DNA of 64,000 bases from Microvirga massiliensis (GTDB lineage Bacteria > Pseudomonadota > Alphaproteobacteria > Rhizobiales > Beijerinckiaceae). Location: positions 1-64,000 of the forward strand of contig NZ_LN811373.1 of assembly GCF_001006805.1 (NCBI RefSeq), written 5' to 3'. Both the position numbers and the translations under genes were made by a program. Numbering within the stretch: position 1 is the first letter of the stretch; each line of letters opens with the position of its first letter. The notes beneath the pieces were generated by a model. The model searched no databases. It had not been told where the DNA came from and saw nothing but the letters and a program-made list of their open reading frames with translations. This document shows, piece after piece, positions 54,160 to 62,500 of the stretch.

Positions 54160-57100
54160 CGTGCAGTCTCCAGAACCGTCATCGTCACGCGGCGGCCTTG
54201 GCAGACACACCGAAAGGTATGCACGCCCTCCCAGCCTGCCACCACCATGAGCTGCGTCGTGACCGTCGGGAGCGCGTGGTAAGTAATGACGGCGGTGATC
54301 TCGCCGCCGGTCGTGGACGTCAGAACATTCGAGACGGCGCCCGGTGAGGCGATGCCGGTCTGCCACGCCTGGCCGTTGTAGTAGATGGTGCCCTCGGCAT
54401 AGCCGTAGCCGCCGGAGCCCTGCACCTCGCCAGCACCGTGGATCGTCACGAGGCAGACCAGCCGTGCGCCGTAGCGGGCATAGATCCCGCATGACACGTC
54501 CGCAACGGCGGTGGCGGTCGCCATGTTGGTGACCGCACCGTTTGCGAGCCGCAGCGTGTCGATCTCCGCGACGCCGATCTTCGCGGTCGTGATCACCGCG
54601 TCGTTGATCTGCGCGGACGAGGTGATGATGTTCGAAGCAGCGAGCTTCGTGCCCCAGATCGTACCGTCCACAATCAGGTCGCCGCGCACGCCCATCGAGA
54701 ACTGCACGGAGCCGTCCATCTTCCTGGCCCCGGTCAGGACGTAGCCGCCCGTCCGTCCGTCGATCTCCATGGTGACGCCGTATTGCGCCTGGATCCCGTT
54801 GATCGACGAGCCATACTGCGTCAGCGTCGCGGTGTGCCCGTTCACGGACGTTTGTAGCGTCGAGACCTGCTCTGCCTGCGCGGAGTCGGCGGAGCTGCGC
54901 GCCGTCTGCTCTGCAACGATCGCTGCGACGTTGCCCTGGACATCCGTGCGGAGCACCTCGAGTTGCGAGGCGACTGCCTCCTCCGCTGTCGTGCGGGCTG
55001 TCCGCTCCGCCAGGATCGACGCCTGGTTCTCGCCAACGCGCGCATCGAGCGTGGTGATGCTCTGTGCGAGAGCCTCGTCCTCGGTCGCGCGGACGGTACG
55101 CTCCTCGACGAGGGAGGCCGACACCTCGCCAATCTGCGCGCCCAGCATCAGGGTCTTGGATGCCGTCGCCTCGTCCTCGTTGTAGGAGGTGACCGTTTCT
55201 TCCGAGGTGATGTTGCCGAGCACCTCGATACGCTCTTCCAGCCGCTTGAGCGCGTTGCGGGTCGCCTCCTCGCCCATGCGCGCGACGGCATCGACGGCCT
55301 CGCGGACCTGCTCCTGCAAGTGCTGCAGGTCGATGAGCATGTTCGCGATGTCGCTGTCGATCGTCGGCTTGAACAGAGCCGCGGTGGTGTAGACGTATGC
55401 GCTCGCGACACCTTGCGCGTTGATCGCCTGCGCGCGGATCCGGAGCTCGACGTTTTCGCGATACTCGACGACGTACGAACCCTCGGTCGCCTCACCCGCG
55501 TGGATGGCCTGCCACGGGGTATCTGGCCCGTATTGGATGTCGACGATGTAGCGCACCGCGCCGCGCGCCTGCCCGACCGCCCAATCGAGGACAAGTGCGA
55601 CCGCCTTCTGCACCACCATGCCCCTGACCCACGGCAGGATCGGCAGCAGATGGCCTTCGTTGTGAATGACCTCCTTGATGGGCGGGGCAGGCGGCACGGC
55701 TTCGCCGAGCACGGACCAGACCTCCGGGGCATCGTAGACCGCCGTCACGGCGACGCGGTTGAGGCCCTCGGGCCTCGCGGTGCGGATGATGTAGGGCTGG
55801 CTGAGTTCAGCGAGCGTCCCGATCAGCACGGTGACGGGAAGCTTGCGGCGCGTCTTGACGAACAGGCTGTTGAACGGCTCGCCCGTGTATTGGGCGATCG
55901 TCGTCACGTCGTCGGCGTCGAGCACGATCTCGCGCGGCTTGTCCCCAGCCGTGAGCGCGACCGGTCCCCATTCCCGGCCCTTGTCCGTGCGGAACACCGC
56001 ATGCGCGCCCGCCGGGATCGGGACATCGACATCGAGGGTCAGGGTGTAGCCGACGCGCTTCTCGACGCCCGCCGCCACCGGCTGATCGAGGTACCAGGTG
56101 TCGACATAGGCCGCATCGTTTCGCCCCAGGATGCGGCCCACCATCTCGGTCGTGAAGGTTCTGCTCTCCCGCCGGTAATAGGCCGAAGCGGCATACCACC
56201 GAGCGAGCATCACCGCGTGCTCGTGATTGCTGACCCCGAAGGCATTGATCCGGCGCGGCGTCAGCGTCTGCGCGCCGACCGTCACGCGCTGCTCGCCGCG
56301 CTTCTGCGGATCCCCGTTGACATAGTATTCGACGATCACGTCCGACGCGCCGTCGCTCATGTCGAGGTCGAACTCGGCACCGCTCGTGTCGCGCACGATC
56401 TGCCTGCGCGTGATGACGTGCTTGCGGAGTGAGCGCGGCTCGTCGCGGGTCATCGACCAGGTATCGCCGAGCACGAGCGGCTCGCCCCGGATGACGCCGA
56501 GGATCGTGCCCATCACCTCCGCGACCGCCGCGGGGCCGCGGATCTGGCCGTCGAAGGTGTTGTTGCGCGCGAGCGTGTAGGCGTAGTGCTCGAATGTCGG
56601 CAAGTCGATCTTGTGGTCGGGAATCGCGCCGCCATAGCGCTGGTTGCGGAGCACGTCGAGCGCGCACCAGACCGCGTTGTTCGTCGGTCGCATCACCCAA
56701 GTGCCGCCCTCGCGCACGGGCAGGATCGACTCGCACTCCACCCAGATCTCGCTGAACGAGGAGATCGAGCCGGTGTGCTTGCCCGAGCGGATCACCATCC
56801 CGATCTCGGTCACGTCGGGCCGCAGCGGCTCGTCGCCGAGATGGGCGCGCAGGCCATCCCACATCACCGTGTTGACCTGCCTGACGCCCTGCTGCTCGAG
56901 ATACCCCGTAACCGGCGGCTGCGTGTTCCAGGCACGCACGGCGTAGCGTCCCATCGGGACGTTGATGTAGCGGGTGAAGCGCAAGGGCCTCGTCGAGACC
57001 TGAAACCCGCCATCGTAATGGAGGTACTGCCACGCACCGGTCGGATTCCCGTCGTCGTCGATCGGTGCATATTCAAACTGGACGCCCCAGTAACCCGGCA

Positions 57101-58094
57101 AGTTCATCGTCTTTTTCGGGTGATTGGAGAACACGCCCTGCGGCAGCGAGTAGTCGAGTTGGATCCGGTTCGTCTGCTGCCCTTGCGGCGTGACCGGGAA
57201 CGGCCCGCTCCACGGTGGGTTTGCGGGTGGGTCGTCGCCGAGGCGCGGCAGCTCGGTGCCCGCGACCTGGTCGGAGGAGTAGACGCTCGACGGCACGAGC
57301 GCGGAACGCTGCCCCGGCTCGATGAACTCGATCTGACTGCCGTCGAAAGGCGAGCGCACGCCCTGATCGCGCGTCCACATGATCGCCTGCCCGACGCGGA
57401 TCGTATGAACGACATACCGGCCCAGCCCAAGCGTGAGCCGCTTGTAGAGGATCTGGTCCTCGCCCTCGTAAGCGAAGTAGTCGGGTTGCGAGAGGTCGGG
57501 ATTGCTCCACACGCGCCCGTAGTTGATCGGTATCCTGTCTCCCGCGCGCGGGAGATTGCCGCCGCCCGAGACGCCGTAAACCGGTCTGTCGTCCTCCTTA
57601 TTGGCTTTCGGCTTGGTGGCTTTGCTCAAGAAATAGGCTGCGCCGGCCACGATGCCGATCGCCAACACTTTGCCGAGGAGCGTGAGCGAGGTCGCGGTGC
57701 CGATCGCCGCCGTTCCGGCCGCTCCGAACAGCGAGCCGATGCCGGCGACGAGGTATGGTGCCGCGACCGCGAGCACGATCATGGCAATCGCCGCGCCGAT
57801 GGCTTTGCCGCCCCCGCCGCCTCCTCCGCCGCCTCCGCCTCCTCCGCCGAGCGGGAGATACGTTATGACGACAACGTCATCCGGCCCGACGAGCGTGTTC
57901 CGCCACTCCTTCTTGAGCCGCACCGTCTCGTCGCTCGGCTGGAGCATCTGGCCGCGCCGATGGACCGACACGATGCACGGACGACCGGGCGTGCGTTGCT
58001 TCGCGATGGTCGACAACCGGCGGCGCCGACGCGGGAGCGCAATCGGCTCCCGCAGCGGTTCGCCAATGTCGGAGGCGTGGATGACAAGCGTCAT
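54156..58094 (-). CDS. Tail-tip J-like host specificity protein
   Basis: A 1,312-residue tail-tip protein with lambda J/GTA architecture. The N-terminus has LPLGGG followed by a run of glycines and a hydrophobic stretch (AIGAAIAMIVLAVAAPYLVAG), typical of J. Ordered domains follow (INYGRVW, then RNQRYGGAIPDHKIDLPTFEHYA and GRILGRNDAAYVDTWYL), and a C-terminal part from about 950 is coiled coil with VNGHTATLTQYGSSINGIQAQYG. J forms the central tip and first contact with the host. The stop/start overlaps tie it to the next gene. Confidence 0.9.
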   Translation of the reverse strand: MTLVIHASDIGEPLREPIALPRRRRRLSTIAKQRTPGRPCIVSVHRRGQMLQPSDETVRLKKEWRNTLVGPDDVVVITYLPLGGGGGGGGGGGGGGKAIGAAIAMIVLAVAAPYLVAGIGSLFGAAGTAAIGTATSLTLLGKVLAIGIVAGAAYFLSKATKPKANKEDDRPVYGVSGGGNLPRAGDRIPINYGRVWSNPDLSQPDYFAYEGEDQILYKRLTLGLGRYVVHTIRVGQAIMWTRDQGVRSPFDGSQIEFIEPGQRSALVPSSVYSSDQVAGTELPRLGDDPPANPPWSGPFPVTPQGQQTNRIQLDYSLPQGVFSNHPKKTMNLPGYWGVQFEYAPIDDDGNPTGAWQYLHYDGGFQVSTRPLRFTRYINVPMGRYAVRAWNTQPPVTGYLEQQGVRQVNTVMWDGLRAHLGDEPLRPDVTEIGMVIRSGKHTGSISSFSEIWVECESILPVREGGTWVMRPTNNAVWCALDVLRNQRYGGAIPDHKIDLPTFEHYAYTLARNNTFDGQIRGPAAVAEVMGTILGVIRGEPLVLGDTWSMTRDEPRSLRKHVITRRQIVRDTSGAEFDLDMSDGASDVIVEYYVNGDPQKRGEQRVTVGAQTLTPRRINAFGVSNHEHAVMLARWYAASAYYRRESRTFTTEMVGRILGRNDAAYVDTWYLDQPVAAGVEKRVGYTLTLDVDVPIPAGAHAVFRTDKGREWGPVALTAGDKPREIVLDADDVTTIAQYTGEPFNSLFVKTRRKLPVTVLIGTLAELSQPYIIRTARPEGLNRVAVTAVYDAPEVWSVLGEAVPPAPPIKEVIHNEGHLLPILPWVRGMVVQKAVALVLDWAVGQARGAVRYIVDIQYGPDTPWQAIHAGEATEGSYVVEYRENVELRIRAQAINAQGVASAYVYTTAALFKPTIDSDIANMLIDLQHLQEQVREAVDAVARMGEEATRNALKRLEERIEVLGNITSEETVTSYNEDEATASKTLMLGAQIGEVSASLVEERTVRATEDEALAQSITTLDARVGENQASILAERTARTTAEEAVASQLEVLRTDVQGNVAAIVAEQTARSSADSAQAEQVSTLQTSVNGHTATLTQYGSSINGIQAQYGVTMEIDGRTGGYVLTGARKMDGSVQFSMGVRGDLIVDGTIWGTKLAASNIITSSAQINDAVITTAKIGVAEIDTLRLANGAVTNMATATAVADVSCGIYARYGARLVCLVTIHGAGEVQGSGGYGYAEGTIYYNGQAWQTGIASPGAVSNVLTSTTGGEITAVITYHALPTVTTQLMVVAGWEGVHTFRCVCQGRRVTMTVLETAR

Positions 58095-58104
58095 AGCGCG
58101 AGCG

Positions 58105-58299
58105 TCAGGCCTTCCCGTCGACCTTCTCGGTCTCGGCGTCGATCTCGACGTTCTTGATCGTCAGCGCGACACCGATCGTGCCGTCCACGATAGTGGGACC
58201 GGCGTGATGCACCGGGATCTCGACGTCACCGATACGGATGCGGCTCACGGGTCCGCCGTTCGCCTGAATGAACACCACGCGCGTTTTCTTCTCTGCCAT
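58105..58299 (-). CDS. Small tail-tip-associated protein
   Basis: A 64-residue beta-rich protein starting MAEKKTRVVFIQANGGPVSR. It contains DVEIPVHHAGPTIVDGTIGVALTIKNVEI. Start ATG 58,299 shares a base with the NlpC gene stop; a GTG one codon earlier exists. It occupies the lambda I/K-to-J boundary position. Function unknown. Confidence 0.6.
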   Translation of the reverse strand: MAEKKTRVVFIQANGGPVSRIRIGDVEIPVHHAGPTIVDGTIGVALTIKNVEIDAETEKVDGKA

Positions 58300-58715
58300 C
58301 ACTCACTCCTCTTTGGGACGAACCACCGCGGCACCCAGCCGCGGATCTGGAGTTCCCGCAGCGTGTCGAGCACGACGCCGTGCGGGTGGTCGGTGTGCAG
58401 CACCCTACCCTGCTCGAGCGCGACGTAGACGCCTGCGTGCTCGAGATCATGGGGATTGCCGCCGATGCGGTGCATTCGTGCGACCGCGCCGTGCTCCGGC
58501 GATGAGATCTCGCACCACCCGAATTGATCCGCCCCGGTCGACAGCAGGCCACGTCGCGTTGACCGGGGCGGCACCGCCCGCTCCTCCGAGAAAGGAAGCG
58601 TGCGATCGAACAGGTCTCTCTGCACCTGGCAAACGAGAGACCAACAGTGCAGTCCGCGCCGCTGCCAGGGCTGGCCGATGAGGCCCTGCAGATACGCGAG
58701 AGTCTTAGAGTCCAT
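58299..58715 (-). CDS. NlpC/P60-type tail assembly peptidase (K-like)
   Basis: A 138-residue protein with the NlpC/P60 dyad: Cys24 in RRGLHCWSLVCQVQRDLFDR and His93 in DLEHAGVYVALEQGRVLHTD. In lambda the K protein of the tail tip has this domain and may open peptidoglycan during DNA entry or help tail assembly. It overlaps the DUF1833 gene by 11 bases. Short N-terminal arm, no signal. Confidence 0.85.
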   Translation of the reverse strand: MDSKTLAYLQGLIGQPWQRRGLHCWSLVCQVQRDLFDRTLPFSEERAVPPRSTRRGLLSTGADQFGWCEISSPEHGAVARMHRIGGNPHDLEHAGVYVALEQGRVLHTDHPHGVVLDTLRELQIRGWVPRWFVPKRSE

Positions 58716-59211
58716 GCAGCGCCGGGTAATCGGCGAGCGAGTACGTCAGGCGAGGAAAAGCCTGTCTGTCGGCTTTGCTGGTCGTCTCAAGCGTTCCCGT
58801 CGCCGAGGTCGGCCCGAGCGAAACCTTGGACAGCATCAAGCCTCCCCTCACCTCTCCGGGGCGAGACAGGTCGCTCACGGTGTAGCCGCGATAAGTGACG
58901 TTGAGCGGCAATCCCGCTTTCACCGCTGCCTTCAAATGCGGCTGGAGCAACTTGCTCACATTGTCTACCGCCAACTGTCCGGTCGTCGGCCCGTCGTCGT
59001 CGAAGCCCTGCAGCGTCACCTTCACGCCGCAGGCGATGAAGCGCGCTTTGAGCCCGCCGTCGTTGATTGGCAGGTCCATGTCCTGCTCGACGTTGCACAC
59101 GATGCGGACGGGCTCCGCGAAGCTCGCGTGATCCAACTCGATGGTGTCAATGATGACATCATCGATGTCCGGATCGGCATACGCCTCTTGAATGGCGTCG
59201 GTGAGTGACAT
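58705..59211 (-). CDS. DUF1833-type tail protein (L-like)
   Basis: A 168-residue protein starting MSLTDAIQEAYADPDIDDVI, the hallmark of DUF1833 phage proteins. Its beta-rich middle (DGGLKARFIACGVKVTLQGFDDDGPTTGQLAVDNVSKLLQPHLKAAVKAG) is as expected. It corresponds to the lambda L-like tail-tip assembly component in position. Start ATG 59,211; the longer frame is a shadow. Confidence 0.85.
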   Translation of the reverse strand: MSLTDAIQEAYADPDIDDVIIDTIELDHASFAEPVRIVCNVEQDMDLPINDGGLKARFIACGVKVTLQGFDDDGPTTGQLAVDNVSKLLQPHLKAAVKAGLPLNVTYRGYTVSDLSRPGEVRGGLMLSKVSLGPTSATGTLETTSKADRQAFPRLTYSLADYPALHGL

Positions 59212-59213
59212 CG

Positions 59214-59591
59214 CTACCAGTCGAACACGAGGAGTGTGAAGGACGAGGAGAAGCCCATGCCGAAGGTGTCGCTCGAAACCTTCGCCTGGTCGATCATCAC
59301 GGTCTTCACCTCGTAACTGTTCGTCGCCGGCCGATAGACCGGCATGGTGAAGCGCGAGGTTCCGTCCACCAGGTCGTTCTCGATGAAGGAGCGGAAGCGC
59401 TCGAATTCGGCTGGTGTCTGGAAGACGAGCCGATACTCGATCCGCGCGCGGCGCCCGAGCCCGCTGCGCCGGCCCATGGGCGGGCCATCTTCGAACTCCG
59501 TCCACAGCGGAGGACGCGTCATCTCAGTGATGCGGTAATTGTCCATCGTGGGCTTGAAGGTGAGCCCGCTAGGCCAGGCAGGGAGTGCCAT
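59214..59591 (-). CDS. Minor tail protein (M-like)
   Basis: A 125-residue protein starting MALPAWPSGLTFKPTMDNY. The text around EYRLVFQTPAEFERFRSFIENDLVDGTSRFTMPV is typical of the small tail-tip protein encoded between tape measure and DUF1833 genes. It likely forms part of the distal tail. No catalytic residues. Confidence 0.75.
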   Translation of the reverse strand: MALPAWPSGLTFKPTMDNYRITEMTRPPLWTEFEDGPPMGRRSGLGRRARIEYRLVFQTPAEFERFRSFIENDLVDGTSRFTMPVYRPATNSYEVKTVMIDQAKVSSDTFGMGFSSSFTLLVFDW

Positions 59592-59595
59592 CGTT

Positions 59596-62500
59596 CTATC
59601 CGATCAGGGCGCGGCCGGACTGGCGTGCGCCCATGGCTTTGACGAGGTCACCCCGACCCCGGGCCGCACGGTCGGCTTGCCAGGATTCCATCCGCTCAAA
59701 GATGATGTCGACGCTGCCGTCCTGATTGGTGCGGACCTCTGGCTGCGAGGGCGCTCCAATGACGTTGACGATCGGTTGCACCACGGTCGCCTGTTGCGAC
59801 TGAGCCCCTCGGCCGCGAGCTGCTGCTACGTCGTCGCGTGAGAGAACGACCTCGCCTGTCTGCAAAATCGCCGCGCGTTCGTCGGCCGCGAGCGTCCCGC
59901 TGTGCAGGCGCGGCGCGTTCTCGAAATACGCCGGATGGACATAGCGCATCTTTCCGTGGATCCCGACCATGCCGCCGTCGTGGTAGAGCCCGCCCGCGCC
60001 AGGCGTCATGCCGAGCCCGCTGCCACCAGTGAGCCCCGACAACAGGCTGGAGAAGAAGCCGCCGCCGCCCTTCTTCGTGAAGCTGTTGAAGAGGTCGTCC
60101 ATGGCGAGATCGAGCAGCTTGTCGACGACGCGGTTGAGGGCGTTCTCCAGCGCTTCCGCTCCGCTCTTGCCGGCGCGCAGGTCGGAGATGAATCCCTTCA
60201 ACGCATCCTTGCCGATCGAGCCGAGTTCCTCGAGCGCAGCCTGCGCATTCTTGAGGTTCTCGGTCTCCTGCGCGACGCGCCCATACTCCTGGGCATAGGC
60301 ACGGATCCGTGCTGCCAGTTCCGGCGTGATCTGTACCTCGTTGCGCAGGAACTCGTTGCGCATCCGCTGCTCTTCGTTCGCGGCCTCGATCTGGGCCGTC
60401 GTCATGAACATCGTCTCGCGGTAGACCTGGTTGAGCCTGACCTGCTCCTGCAGCGCGGCGTTCGCATCCTCGAGGGGGCGCTGGACGAACTCGTAGATGT
60501 CGGTCTTGTTCTTGTCCGAGAACGCCTGGTTGAGGTTGGTGTCGACGTTGAGCTCGACTTTCGGCACGTCGATCTCGCGCCTCGGCAAGGTGCCAGGCGT
60601 GGTGCCGCCACCCGCGGTGCCAGGCGTCGTCGAGCCCGTCGTTGCGACGTCGCGGACGTTGCGGTTGATGCCCGCCCACGGGTTGCGGATGCCGGAATCC
60701 CTGAAGCCGTACCACTGCCCGTGGCCGTGCTTCTTCATGTAATCCAAGCTCCAATCGACCTGGCTCCGCCATGCATACGGATTCCGGACGTCGATCCCGG
60801 CCCGCTTGGCTTCGACCCCAAGCCCGCCCATCATGTTGAGCTGCGTCACGCCCCAGGAATCTTCCTTGGGCGTCTTGGCATGGGCGAAGATGTTGAACCG
60901 GGATTCCTGGTTGAGCCCCCGCGCGATGATGTCGGGGTCCATGCCTCGCTTCACAGCCGCCGCCCGAACATAGGCCTCGACCGCAGCCTTAGAGTTGTCG
61001 CCAGTCGCAAAGGCGGTCTTTGTGGGACCGATCTCCCGCGCCGTGACGTTGCCGGGGCCACTGACCGACCTGGTGCCGCCGAGTAGCTCGCGCTGCTCCT
61101 GCAGCCACATCTCGTTCTCTTTGAGCGCGCGGCGGAGCCCCCTGAGGCCGGTAAGCTCGAGTTCCTTCCTGGCGTCGCGCGCGAAATCCTTCGCCTGCTT
61201 GTTCGCGTCAGCAATCACCCGGTTGCGGGCCATCTCGGCCTCGACCGCGGCGCGCAGCTCGTCGCCGGTCTCGCGCAAGACCTTGGTGCGGGCCCTCTCC
61301 GACTCGATCGCGGCCCGCTCCTCGAGCGTACGGGCGTTCAGCGCCGCGATCTCGAGCTTGTGGTCCTCGATCGCGAGCTCGATGGCAGACTTCCAGTTGT
61401 CGAGCATGAAGCGGGCGCGGCGGAGAGCCTCCTCGGCCTCGTCGGCGCTGTAGCCCAGCTCGCGCAGCCGCTCGGGCCCTTCCTCGAGGATCTTGCGGTT
61501 CTCGCGCAGCGTCCGGAGCCCCTCGATCTCGGGCATGAACCGGCCCATGGCGCCCTGGACGGCAGAGCGCTTCGCGAGCTCGAGTTCCTGCTCGCGCGAC
61601 TTGTTGAGGCTCTCGATCGCCTTCTCGTTGCCCTGGACGAGCTTGATCTGCTCGTCGTAGCGCTTGTTGATCTCCGCCAGCCCACGCTCGTAGCTCGAGA
61701 GCCCCGAGACCTGCAGATTGAAGGTCGATTCCTTCAGGAGATCGAACGGCACCCGCCCGCCGGCTTCCTTCACCTCGATGGTCTGCTCGATCTTCTTGTT
61801 CAGCGCATCGATCTGGCGCTGCGCTTCCTCAGTGTCGAAGTCTGGGCGGCCTTCGCGCTTGAGGGTTTCGATCAGCGTGACCTGGTCGCGGAGCTTCTCG
61901 ATCTCCGCATCTTCCGGGATGAGCGAGCGCTGGAGATCGTCATAGCGCTCGAGTTGCATCGCCAGGGTTTCTTCGCGACGCGCCTCGTTGATGGCGTCGA
62001 TCGCCTCCTTCACGCCTTTGGCGGCACGGACCTCGTCGTCGTACTTCTTCGTGATCTCGGAGAGGGCCCGCGAGTACTCGCTCATCCCTGCGGTCGCGAG
62101 GGCGAAGCTCGACTCCTGCCGCAGTTCGTAGGGGCGCTGCCCGCCAGCCGCGCGGATCTCGCGGATCTCCTCCGCCCGGTCCTTGGCCTCGTCGATCGCC
62201 CGCTGCGCATTCTCGATGCCCTCGATGATGACCCCATTGGGCAGCGGCGTTGCCATGAGGTTGCGGAGGATCGAGATCTTCCGCTCGACGTCCGTGAGTT
62301 CCTGCTCGAGCGGATCGACATCACGCAACGTCTGCGCCACGAAGCTGATGTCGTAAGCCTGGATCGCCTGCTCGCGCGCCTGCGCGACCTCTTTCATTCC
62401 TTCGCCGGCATGACGCGCCTGGCGATCGAGATCGTCGTAGCGCTGCCGGATCTCCATCAGGCCGCGCGCGTAATCGTTGAGGCCGGCGGTCAGCAGCGTA

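Noticed and set aside
56586..58157. 523-codon plus-strand frame over the J-like gene
   Set aside because: No domain pattern; antisense to a recognised tail-tip protein.
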